DNA of 64,000 bases, taken from assembly GCA_010279815.1 (NCBI GenBank), contig QEOQ01000633.1:193156-257155 (forward strand). Reading direction: 5' to 3'. This document shows, one piece after another, positions 1-9,939 of this stretch; the first letter of the stretch is position 1; each line of letters starts with the position of its first letter. The notes under the pieces were generated by a model that saw only the letters and a list, made by a program, of their open reading frames with translations, made no database searches and had not been told where the DNA came from. Position numbers and translations under genes: made by a program. The stretch is from Brachionus plicatilis. Taxonomy: Eukaryota > Rotifera > Eurotatoria > Ploima > Brachionidae.

Positions 1-1032
1 AATATTTGGACATCTTTCTGAATATACAAGCGAGATTAATTCGGAGCAAAAATATTCAGATTACAGAAAAATCAAGAGGCAAAATTTAGATTTTTAGATT
101 CTAATTTTTGAGATTTTTTTTATTTTTAGGTACAATATTAATGAAAAATATGTTCTAATCACTGTAATAGAAAATATGATTCTTACTGAAAAAAATAGGC
201 TGATAATATTATTTCAAATGAGCTTTTTGATAATTCGCAATATTTCACATGGATTTTTTTTAAGCTTCATATTTATTTAAATAAAAAAAAATGATTACAT
301 AATAGTATTAATTTTTGTTTAATCGAAATGTAGTGTTTTTCCGTTAAAATTTGTGTTAAGTGTTAAATTTTACAATAAACTTTTAAAAAAATGATCTTTT
401 TTGATTTAATCAGATATGATAAATATGGATCGTGATAATGAAAAAAAAAAGGACTAATAAAAACTACAAATTCACATCATGAAAAGTATTTTTTTCCCAA
501 GCTTTGAGACAAAAATGGCCACTTAGAAGAGTTAAGCGTGAAACAATTATATTAGCATATTTTAAGCATATAATATACATAAAGGATCATGCAAGATGTT
601 GCTGATTTCATTTCGATGAAAATTGGCATATAAAAGACAAAGATTACGAATTAATAAAGATTAAATTAATAAAATCTCAACGATGTTTGCTAATAATGTA
701 AGAGGCTATTTCCAAAAAAGAAAAAGGAGTATTTGACGATTTTTGCAATCTTTAGAATTCAATCGAAAATACTCGTTTTAAAATAACTGGTTAGAATAAG
801 GCTGAATTTTTTAAATTTTCAAGGAGCATTACTAGTATAAACGATACAATCGGTCGCACATAAGAGCAGCTTATTAGCTTTTTATGGATATTTGCTCAGA
901 AATAGAATCGATCCTCCAACGCTGTCATTATTAGTAAAAAATAAATCATCACAAAATCAAATAAGTCATAATGATATTTTACCTTTTTGACTTGGTTCAA
1001 AAAAGGAAGAGCCTTTTTTCTTTCTCATTCAC
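1..1032. other. AT-rich stretch, no gene recognised
   Basis: No open frame or motif could be supported. The right part (about 860-1032) may be the decayed N-terminal part of the transposase that follows, but stops occur in every frame and no helix-turn-helix could be read with confidence. Confidence 0.5.
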
Positions 1033-1712
1033 ACATTGCAGGTGCGAAAAGTGTTCAAATAATCAAGTTCAATATTATACATAAAGCGGACAAAAAAAAG
1101 ACTCACTTGTAAAGCCTTTTTTTATTTGTTGTGCAGACGGTTGGATAATTGGTTGTTACGGACCTTTTAAAGCTAATAAAAATGATGCGTCAATTCTTGA
1201 TTTCATTCTAGAGAAAGACCAAGATCTTTTAAGAATACTGAAATCAGAAAAAATATTTTTTTCTTGGATATATGTAAATTGCAATTAATATTATTTTTTA
1301 CCTTATATCTAATATAATTCTTAATCTTATTTTTTAAGATTTTAGAGATATATATAGAAAATTGGAAGAAGTTTACAATTTTAAAGCACTAATTACTACT
1401 TGCAAGCAACTCGAACAGATAAAAAATTCTGATGGTAATAAAGATGAGAGAAAGTTAACTGTTGAACAAACAAAAAAAAGTCGTCTTGTTACAATGATAT
1501 ATTTTAATAATCAAATTAAAATTTTAAATATTAACCATTTAATGTTTAAAATGCAGATTCATAATTGAATATATAAATGGAAAGTTGAAAGCATTAAAAG
1601 CTAGACACGACAATATTAGAAATACACAGTTAAATCATATTTTTGTAGATTATACGAACTCTTGCGCAATGATAAATTTTTTTCACCAACTATGTTGTCC
1701 AGATGGTGATAA
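1033..1712 (+). pseudogene. decayed DDE_Tnp_4-type (ISL2EU/Harbinger-like) transposase
   Basis: Remnant of a cut-and-paste transposase read in several frames with stops between. Seen in order: KPFFICCADGWIIGCYGPF followed by NKNDASILDFILEKDQDLL (the first catalytic Asp block with the GPF..NDA signature of this family), then FRDIYRKLEEVYNF (the D-R-G-F-R-D block, first residues lost), LTVEQTKKSRLVTM (the conserved T-x-E-Q-A-N-x-S-R-x-V-T block) and IIEYINGKLKALK (the V-E-x-x-N-G-R-L-K block carrying the catalytic Glu). The order and spacing are those of the family. Internal stops and frame changes (for example TAA near 1066 and the frame change near 1560) show it is dead. The family name rests on remembered motif order, not on a search. 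Confidence 0.6.
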
Positions 1713-2245
1713 AGCAGTTCCTGCCGCAAAATGAAAGAAAAGGAAGGCAATGAAAGATAGAAATGAACTCGATTTTTAATTAAAGAAACGTGTTTTGAAC
1801 TCAGTTTGTTAAAGAGATTCGGTTATCTGGATAAAATGACTTTCAAACACTTCCACTTAATGTTATATTAGAAAAAATTTTATTTGGTACATTTCAATAT
1901 AAACATGGCCAAAGCTTTTATCATGATCTAGGAGACAATGGTAAAGGGTTTAAAGTTCATAAAATATTTTCAAAAAATATTTCAACAGCTGATGACAACT
2001 CGAAAAATTCTGTAATAAAAGCCTTTTAAATTTCATCTAGGCAAAAAAAAAGTAAAGCTAGAAAAATACCAAAAAAAAAATACAGCTGAAATTAAAAAAC
2101 ATTCTAAAATCTATTATAAAATCTTTATTAAATACACACCTTTAATAAATAAATTTGAATCAATTAAAGGTCTATTTTGAAGACTTAAAAATCATTATTT
2201 TTTTTAAAAAATATAATTATTTATTTAAAAAGGCTATATTTATAA

Positions 2246-2452
2246 TTGTATGTCAGAAAAAAAAAGTTTGTTGGAACATGTGTACATGTTTCAGCAGCTC
2301 TATGCTATGACCCAAAACGAATTCGAAAAAATCGAAGAATTGTTTATAAAGAGTTAAATAAAAGTCCTACAATTAACAAAAATGAGGAACTAGTAGATAA
2401 CAGTGGAACTGAAGAAAATAATCCTATCTTATTAAATGAAAAAAAAATGTAA
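2246..2452 (+). pseudogene. SWIM-like Cys/His fragment, probably the tail of the same transposon
   Basis: An open stretch of 68 codons without a clear ATG contains VGTCVHVSAALCYD. It resembles the C-x-H-V-A-x-V-x-x-Y SWIM-type segment often found downstream of the DDE core in ISL2EU-like transposases, where it helps bind zinc. The rest is Lys/Asn/Glu rich. The collinear position after the DDE remnant supports one decayed element spanning about 1.0-2.5 kb. It could instead be an unrelated fragment. Confidence 0.4.
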
Positions 2453-2639
2453 TACCATTTATGGAACAATTCAAAACTCGTTTACCAAAATGGGGATCAA
2501 AAATACATTATTCTGGAAAAAATGACATCAAATTAACAAACACTTATTGCATTGATTTTATTTATTTTTATTTTGGTACGCTTTTAAGTTAAACAAGTTT
2601 CCTGTCCGAAATACCGACATTGGAATATGCAGAAAAATT

Positions 2640-3229
2640 AAAAGACATAATTATATTTGCACAAGTTAACATCTGGGACAAAGTTCGTGAAATATGGGTT
2701 AACAATTTTATGAGACTAAAAATAAAACCGAGGAATATTTCAATTTATGTTTTTAGCTCTGAAGGTTTTTGTTTTATAAATATATAACCAAAGTTCAAAT
2801 GCTCAAACTAATACAAAAATGCAGTGAAACATGTTCGCAAAATTACGCAATTATACGCTACAATTCTGAATTCATTTTTTTTGAAAATGTCAAAAACCAA
2901 ATTAGTATTGACTCTATCTTCATAGAAAAATGTAATAAATGCAAAGAATGATAAATACTGAAATAGAATTCCATAGAAAGCCAAACTTTTTTAGTCCAAT
3001 CCAAAAATTTAAATATATTTTTCAGAGGATTGCCTTTAGAAGTTGAAAAACATGGAAAAAAATTTAAATTATTGACGGCAACTATTCAGCGTTCAGCAAA
3101 CTTTTATAGTTTATACAATATTACAAATAAATTTTATATTGTAAATTACTTGGATCAATCTTTCAGAATATTATTAAATAAGAGGCGAATATCTTTAAAT
3201 GATCCAATCCAATTCATGTTTTACCTTTG
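2640..3229 (+). pseudogene. unrecognised coding remnant, possibly further transposon ORF
   Basis: Two short reading stretches, about 2769-2951 (YKYITKVQMLKLIQKCSE, C-x-x-C near its end: EKCNKCKE) and 3030-3229 (LLTATIQRSANFYSLYNI), look like old protein-coding DNA because of their residue composition and the Cys pair. I do not recognise the family. They lie on the same strand as the transposase remnants upstream and immediately before the Tigger-type element. Confidence 0.25.
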
Positions 3230-3247
3230 ATTTTTAATATAATACTA

Positions 3248-3824
3248 CAGTCATCTCTCTTTAAACCGAGTATACTTTTATCCGAAGCATTTGATATTCG
3301 GACATAAATGTGCGGGCTCGGAGCTCTTTACAATACCTTTACATCCTAAATACATTTATTAATTCGAATTTTTTGTTCGGTTAAATTCGACATTCGGACA
3401 AAAGTCTCGGGGTTAAAATTGGAAAATTACATAAAAAAATAAAAATTAATTTGTTGAAGAGGAAATTTAGAAAGTTGACTCTAAGGAGGCGTTTGAAGGT
3501 TTTAAAAAGTTTTGTTTGTTCATGGAACAATCTGGTTTAATGAACAATACAGATGTTGATTCAATAGCTTATTTTAAAACACGATTAAATGATGTTAAGG
3601 CTTTAAGCCTTCAACAATCAACTCTTGATAATTATTTTTATAAAAAAATTTGATTAATTAAATTGATATTTATTCGTTAATTTTTGTATTCCAATTAAAA
3701 AACTTAATTTAGTAAATTTAAATAAATTATTTTTGTATAATAAGCTTTATTTGATAATTCGAATATTTTAATCCGAATAAGTTTTTCCCGGGCGATTTAT
3801 GCTCGGATTAAAGAGAGAAGACTG
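3248..3824 (+). mobile_element. deleted pogo/Tigger element with 23-bp terminal inverted repeats
   Basis: The left end reads CAGTCATCTCTCTTTAAACC followed by GAG. The right end, reverse-complemented, matches it at 21 of 23 positions. Both ends are flanked by TA (3246-3247 and 3825-3826), the target duplication of the Tc1/mariner superfamily. The CAGT start is usual for the pogo/Tigger branch. Only the transposase tail (3471-3653) remains inside, so this is a non-autonomous internal deletion derivative of 577 bp. Confidence 0.88.
3471..3653 (+). pseudogene. C-terminal tail of a Tigger/jerky-type transposase
   Basis: Sixty codons ending at TGA read VDSKEAFEGFKKFCLFMEQS, then a short linker, then LSLQQSTLDNYFYKKI. 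Tigger/jerky-type transposases end with a paired-helix segment in which a small group of Leu/Gln residues precedes a Q-x-x-I/L-x-x-F/Y-F motif; QQSTLDNYF fits. A stop codon lies directly upstream at 3468-3470, so the DDE domain has been deleted rather than spliced away. It lies wholly inside the inverted-repeat element. Confidence 0.7.
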
Positions 3825-3983
3825 TATGATTTTTTTTACTGATTTATAAAATCTCATTTTTTTAAATTTACCAATAAACCAATAAACCAAATTTCACTAT
3901 GACCCCATTTAATTCAAGTAAATTCAAAAATTCATAAAATAGTTACCCTGTATTTTTAGTTCTTTATTAATTCATGTTTAAAT

Positions 3984-4303
3984 TTAATTAAGTTTAAAAA
4001 AAAGAATAATATGATATTGAAAAGTATTGCAATATTTAATGGATATTTCTAATAGTAGAGATTGCTTAAACTCGCAAATTTTATATGCAATTTCTGACTC
4101 ATTTTTGCACTTCGATTTCCTTGGATATTGTTTTAGCTCATGCAAAACTTTCTCAATCTGGTTCAAATCGGGTGATCTAGATGGAGAACGAATCTAATTA
4201 TTGAACGAATAAAGTTGATTTTAAACGCGAGTAAGTTTTTTTTTTATTACCAGTAAAATTTATGAGCAATACGCATTTTATTGAATATTTTTCCGAAAAT
4301 TCT
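3984..4303 (-). pseudogene. Tc1/mariner-type transposase C-terminal remnant
   Basis: On the minus strand the frame reads SRSPDLNQIEKVLHELKQYP, then an Arg/Lys stretch and a helix ending near CNTFQYH. S-P-D-L-N-x-I-E-x-x-W-x-x-L-K is the third catalytic block of Tc1 transposases; here the usual Trp is Leu. Upstream (higher coordinates) the frame is broken by two stops. The part 4057-4303 is repeated at 7760-8008; only this copy continues into the last codons of the old gene, so the duplicated segment came from this locus. Confidence 0.62.
4057..4303. repeat. 247-bp direct repeat, copy 1 (3' flank of LINE)
   Basis: About 95-96 % identical to 7760-8008 in the same orientation. It starts exactly where the LINE tail ends (the trinucleotide repeat begins at 4304). 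It behaves as an unusually long target-site duplication carrying part of an older Tc1 transposase. Confidence 0.85.
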
Positions 4304-7300
4304 AGTAGTAGTAGTAGTAGTATAAATGATGGGGGAGACTTGAGTCTCCGAGTAGTGGCGCACGTAGACGCCCCACTATTAACAGCCAATTGCCAATTTT
4401 TTTTAAATAATCTATTTTTAAATAACTTATTTTTACATATTTATAATTCGCTTTTTTTTTACATAGTTTTAAATAACCTATTTTTAGATGCAAGAAAAAA
4501 TTTTAAACTTTGCATTAAACAAACATTTTTAAAATTAATTTTTTTTTTTCATCTCAGTAACTTATCTATTCTTTTTTTAAAAATGTTTGTATTTGTGACG
4601 CTCTTAGTCGTCGCATCAAGAGTGTTCCAATTTCCGGCTGTCCGATTAGTGAAGAAATTATGACGGACTCCACAATTGCGCACCAGCTGTCTTTAGATTG
4701 ACATTTGACTTCGCCTGGTACACTCGCCGGGCTGTCTAGAAGATTTGAAACAAGTAATTGACATCCATGAATTAGCTCAAATCTGTCGTGTTCGTGTTGA
4801 ATCCTGTGGAGCTGTCGTCCAAAATCAAGTATCGTCCAACCAAGAGCTTCTCGTCTTTCCAAATAAGGCTTGGATTTAAGCTCTGGAACTAGCTTAGAGA
4901 ATTTCCTTTGTACTCGTTCAAGGATATCTATGTCACCACGTCGATAAGGGTTCCAAGCGCCTACCGCAAACTCGAGATGAGGTCTGACGAACGACTTGAA
5001 CAGTAAGTTAACAAGCTGATGATTGAAAACTTTAAAAGTGTTTTTTAATCTGTAGGCTACCATCATTGCTTTAGCTGCTGCTTGCTTACACTGCTCGCTT
5101 GACTTGAGATCACTAGTGATAATAATTTCAAGATCGCGTTCTTTTCTAGATTTGGAGAGTATTTGACCATTCATTGTATAATAATGGCTCTCATTATCAG
5201 CTCCAATGTGCATGACTACAAATTTCTCTTCATTGAAGCTCATTTTCCACATCACCGACCATTCAACCAAATTGTCAAGATCCTGCTGAAGTTCTCTCGT
5301 ATCTCTGTCGGCTCGTTGAACGGATTTCATTAGCTTTGTGTCGTACGCATAAAGTTTACAAATAGATTTACATACCTCAGGCAAATCATTGATGAAGATG
5401 ACGAACAGAAGTGGGCCTAAGACCGAGCCCTGAGGCACACCACTTGTAACTGGCTTCCATTCGGACACAACATCACCAACTACAACACGTTGTTTTCTGT
5501 TACTGAGAAATGCTCGTATTCATTTGATAACTTTGATCGGAATTCCGTACGCTGTTAGTTTGACAATCAGCAACTCGTGTGAGACTTTGTCAAACGATTT
5601 GGCAAAATCCAGATATATAACGTCATCGGGCTGTCTGCGGCTCATGCAATCAGTTAGAAAATCGACGGTTTCGAGAAGATTCGTCACACAGGCTTTATGA
5701 GCCACGAAGCCATGCTGTTTGTTCGACAGAAGATTGCGCTGGTAAAGATGCTTCAGAATGTAATCTTTAATCAGTGACTCCATTACTTTGCAAGGGACTG
5801 AGGTAAATGAAACTGGACGATAATTACCCACTTCAGTTCTGCTACCTCGCTTAAAAATTGGCGTGACATTGGCATCTTTCCACTCATGAGGTATAGCTGA
5901 GTGTTTTAATGACTGCACGAAAAAGAGAGCCATCGGGCCAGCCAATGCTGTCGCACACATTTTGAGGGCATGCGAGGATACTTGGTCAACACCTGACGTC
6001 TTGTCGCTTTGCAGGCTTTCGAGTTTCTTGAGGACTTTTTCTGCTGTAACAATGTCTTCGACACTGAAGGCTGGATCAGGCTGGGCACGAAAATGGAAGA
6101 CATTAGTCGCATGAATTATTTGCTCTTTTGAAGCTGTATTTTCGAAGTCTGAATGAAAGAATTCGTTGAGTAGTTCACAAATGTTTTCTCTATTGGTATC
6201 AAGTTGCCCATCTTGATTTTGAAGCGCTGCAATTGACTCTCTTTGGGTAAATCGACGATTTATATACATGTAAAGTCTCTTAGGATTCTTTTTCGCATCC
6301 TGGGCCAGTTTGAGTTCGAAATCGATGACACTTTGTTTGACAACTATCTTGACCGTCCTACATGCTGCTTTGTATTTGTCGGACAATTTCTTGTTGTCCT
6401 TATCGGCACATTTACCGATGAAAAGACGTCTTTTGCGACGAATGAGAGAAACTATTTGTTTATTCCACCAAGGAGGCTTCACATTAACGGGTCGTGGCTT
6501 ATGTCGTTTGACAAAAAGCTCTGCAGCTGTTCCAAAAACATCCAGAAAGGCCGAATTAGAGCTCTGTATTGACTTTGTATCAAAAATTTTCTTCCAGTCT
6601 ATTTTTTTGAGGTAAGCTGTCATTGAAACGTAGTCACCATTTCTCCAATTTAAGCGCCTGTTGTAAAATGGTTTTTCCGGATTGATTCGTGAAATATACT
6701 GAAACCGCAGACTACAATGGCTCCTTAACGCGTTAGTGACCAAGGGTGGGCCAATCTCAACTTCAGTTGTCCGGTTTGAGTCGCTGATCAACACGAGATC
6801 AAGCAAGCTACTCGACTGACCTTTACTGATAAATGTGTTGCCAGATACGAGCTGTACAAGAGTTGAAATGCTGATCGCGTCGGCGACATAAACGCTTGGC
6901 GAAGCAACGTTAGCTACAACCGGTGTTCCATTCTCACTCCACTCGACGTCTGGCATGTTAAAATCACCCATCAAGATGACACTCGAAAATGCTCGATCTG
7001 CGAGGAGTTGAGTTGCGGTGTAGATTGATCGTGAGATGCAGCTGTCAGTGACTTGTACCGCATTGGACACATTTTTTGGTGGTGCTCGATAGATACAGCC
7101 AACTAATAAATGGGACTCATCTTCGAGCCTGATGGAGACCCAAATTTGCTCACATTCTTTGCTTAGAAAGCTGCTTTCCTGTGGCTCAATCGCTTGAATT
7201 CCATCGCGCACAAAAATGCATACTCCGCCTCCAGTTTTGTTGTCTTTGCGATCCGATCTGAAAAGCTGGAATCCAGAAAGTGCAGCAGTTGAACTCTGAT

Positions 7301-7759
7301 CAAGCCATGTTTCTGTAATTCCAATGATATCTGAGAATATGGTTGCTGTATTTGCCTCCAGCAAGTGCATCTTATTATTCAGACTGGTTGCGTTTGTATA
7401 CCAAAAGTTAAGTTTTTCTTGGGAAATTACTTGACTAATTGACCGAGAAGTCTGGGACTTTGGGGATGAACTAGCGTCTAAGAGTTGGAAGGAAGAATCA
7501 GTTGAGCTTTTTGAGAACGAAGATACAAAACTGTTATCTAGAGTCTCAAAGCTTGAATTTTCATTATCGAGTTTCGCCACAGATAAGTAAGGAGAATTCA
7601 TACGAATCTCAATCGAGTCCAAACCGGGGTCAAAATTCATCGTATTTTCATTGAGATCAAATGAGGCAGTGATCCCTCTTAAAAAACAAGTTTTTTGTTG
7701 CTATTGTCGTTCAACAATAGACAGGACAAGCTTCAACTCACCATTTCAGATTCCCCAGT
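4304..7759 (-). mobile_element. CR1/jockey-like non-LTR retrotransposon, nearly full length
   Basis: A 3.46-kb element in minus orientation with one long ORF (endonuclease plus reverse transcriptase) and no poly-A. Its 3' end is a short trinucleotide array (agt on the plus strand, 4304-4321), as in CR1-type LINEs whose tails are microsatellites. It is bounded on both sides by the 247-bp direct repeat. Base composition is much richer in G+C than its surroundings. The insertion looks moderately old, since the flanking repeats differ by about 4-5 %. Confidence 0.88.
4566..7640 (-). pseudogene. LINE endonuclease/reverse transcriptase ORF with one nonsense codon
   Basis: From the ATG at 7640 the frame runs 706 codons to a TGA at 5520-5522 and then stays open in the same frame for 318 more codons. 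The protein would be about 1024 residues. N-terminal half: EEP endonuclease (NATSLNNKMHLLE, ITETW, RSDR, GCIYRAPP, MGDFNMPDVEW near residues 90-240). C-terminal half: reverse transcriptase (YRPVSFTSV, IYLDFAKSFDKVSHELL, GVPQGSVLGPLLF). Two lesions are visible. The TGA sits where relatives have Trp before AFLSNRKQRVVV. The catalytic YADD box reads YAYD (complement of 5340-5350). Either alone should abolish reverse transcription. No separate ORF1 is seen. Confidence 0.9.
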
Positions 7760-8008
7760 TAGAGATTGCTTAAACTCCCAAATTTTATATGCAATTTCTG
7801 ACTCATTCTTGCACTTCGATTTCCTTGGATATTGTTTTAGCTCATGAAAGACTATCTCAATCTGGTTCAAATCGGGTGATCTAAGTGGAGAACGAATCTA
7901 ATTATTGAACGAAAAAAGTTGATTTTAAACGCGAGTAAGTTTTTTTTTTTATTACCAGTAAAATTTATGAGCAATACGCATTTTATTGAATTTTTTTCCG
8001 AAAATTCT
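7760..8008. repeat. 247-bp direct repeat, copy 2 (5' flank of LINE)
   Basis: Second copy of 4057-4303, with about ten substitutions and one or two single-base length differences in homopolymers. It begins at the 5' limit of the LINE. Beyond 8008 the sequence no longer resembles copy 1's flank. Confidence 0.85.
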
Positions 8009-8800
8009 GTTTACTTATGCTCAAGATAATTATTTAATGCGCGAAAAGGAAGCAAAAAGCCTGCTTGATCGATCCTCAATGAAAAACGATCAGTGTTAAT
8101 TTAAAATAATAATTAAGTTAGATAATCAATATTTGAATTCGATAGTTGAATAGATAATTGAAAAGTTAAATATCAATTGTTGATTAGATAAAATAATTAG
8201 AAAAAAGCAGAGAACAAAAAAATTTTTATTTACTATCCAACTTCGATCGATGATTCGTATTATATTTTATTTTTATTCTAGGACAACTATATTTTGATTA
8301 TCAAATTCAACATATATTAAAATCATAATATTTTCCACATCATTTTAAAAAAGTGATTTAATTTTTAAATCATGATAAAAGAAAAAAGACTTTAAAAAAA
8401 TCTCGATATCATGCTTTTAGGATGAATAATGCATTTTGCTTTTATTATCGGCTTATAAATTTTGAATTAATAAAGCAATAGAACATCCATAAAAAGATAA
8501 TTTCTAAACTCGAAAAAAAAATGTCTAATGAAACACCTTGCTCAAGCTCTTCTTTTTCTTCAAAAAGAAAAGAAAATTCAGTGTTTTGATTAAGATAATC
8601 AAGAATTGCAAAAACTTTTTAAAACCTCGGATATTTATAGGACAGTTTGTGATGAAAGTGATAGTGATGAAGAGGTTTTGTCCAGCATTTAGCAAAAATT
8701 GACTTTTGATAGTCGAATTTATCACCAAAATTCGAATTATGATGAATTTCATTTAACAGAAATGGAAAAAAGTTTCGAAAATTCTTTAATCAAAGGTAAA
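8009..8800. other. AT-rich intergenic DNA
   Basis: No gene is supported. Near 8820-8880 a run of GATGATGATAATGG-like codons would encode an Asp/Gly-rich stretch that may be the decayed N-terminus of the hAT protein that follows. Confidence 0.4.
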
Positions 8801-8930
8801 GATGACTAAACGCTAAACGATGGTAATGATAGTGATGATGATAATGGTGAAGGTAATGGGAGTGATGATGAGGAATGTTAAGGCAGTGGAATGTTAAGGC
8901 TTCAATATCCAAAATAGCAAAAAAACTCCT

Positions 8931-9895
8931 TTGATCAGATCGAACCAAAACAATTCTACCACATCAAAGAAAAAAGTTCAATGCTCTAAGGTTTCATTTG
9001 ATGAAGAAAAATCTGAAGAATTGGATTATCAATCGAATAATGTAGAAATGGTTGAAGTAACCAATCGAATATCTTCTGGTGTTGGGAAATACTTCAAACG
9101 CTTATCATCTGAGGATGGTAATCACAAAGTTTGTCAAGTTGATCGTTGTGGAAAAATATATGTTGACTTGACGTCAACGCATAACATGGACAATCACTTG
9201 ATATCGACACACAAAATTCAGCATCAAGAGGAGCAAACTAAATTGAGTCGATCACAAATTTTATTTTTGTTCCTTATGTTTGTCATTATGAGCGGTTCTG
9301 CAATAAGAATTTTAGAGAATGAATACATAAAAAAAATTCTTGCTGCACTGTGTCCGTAGTTCAAAATTCCATGTAGGAAAACAATAGTCAAACTTTTAAG
9401 AATGTTTCATCAAAAAGAAAGGAAGAGACTGCAGGAATTTCTTCAAAAGACTTCAAGTATTGTTTTGACCACTGATCATGTTGGAAATCGATTCAGGACT
9501 ATGACTACATTGGTGTAACGGCTCATTTTTTTGATCGAAAATTCGGAAAAAAAAACTTATATCTAACGTCTCGTCACATAACTGGAGGAAAATCAGCAAA
9601 AAATATTGAACAATTTTTACAAGAAATAAAGTCGAATCCAACATTGTTGAAAAAGTAAAACATGTGGTAACAGACAATGTAAGTACAATGAAAAATGCGA
9701 TTGTTAACGTTTTAAAAAGAGAGCGGATTTCTTGTTATGCACATCTTCTGAATTTGATGATCGAAAGAGTCTTCAAAAGGTTTCAAGAATTAGCAGGAAA
9801 TGAAAATAATGCTTTGGATACAGATTATAGCGAAATCGATTTGAAAATATTATCAGTTCAAATAAGAAAGTTTCAAATAGGGAAAATGACATAAT
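8931..9895 (+). pseudogene. hAT transposase remnant with N-terminal BED zinc finger
   Basis: The first part (8931-9358) contains GVGKYFKRLSS followed by VCQVDRCGKIY and an H-x5-H ending (NHLISTHKIQH), the Cys2-His2 arrangement of a BED finger. After frame changes come YIGVTAHFFDRKFGKKNLYL and the H-I-T-G-G-K block near 9570, then HVVTDNVSTMKNAIVNVLKR and ISCYAHLLNLMIERVFKRF. These are the conserved VTAHFID, H-x-TG, T-DN-x-x-x-M-x-x-A and C-x-AH-x-LNL blocks of the hAT RNase-H core. At least two frame breaks and several stops mark it as dead. The C-terminal dimerisation region is missing after 9895. Confidence 0.75.
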
Positions 9896-9939
9896 TATGA
9901 AAATATTAGAAATCTATACTTACAACTTCGGGTATTTAG

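Noticed and set aside
4262..4663. Plus-strand open frame of 133 codons at the LINE 3' end
   Set aside because: It lies antisense to the LINE ORF and runs through the trinucleotide tail (poly-Ser); it is a shadow.
6243..6615. Overlapping plus-strand open frames of about 100 codons
   Set aside because: Antisense to the LINE endonuclease/RT ORF, no domain, no independent support.
4304..7759. Reading the 247-bp flanking repeats as LTRs
   Set aside because: The enclosed ORF is endonuclease plus LINE-type RT without integrase or protease, there is no TG...CA ends pattern, and one copy continues an older Tc1 gene, so they are duplicated target DNA.
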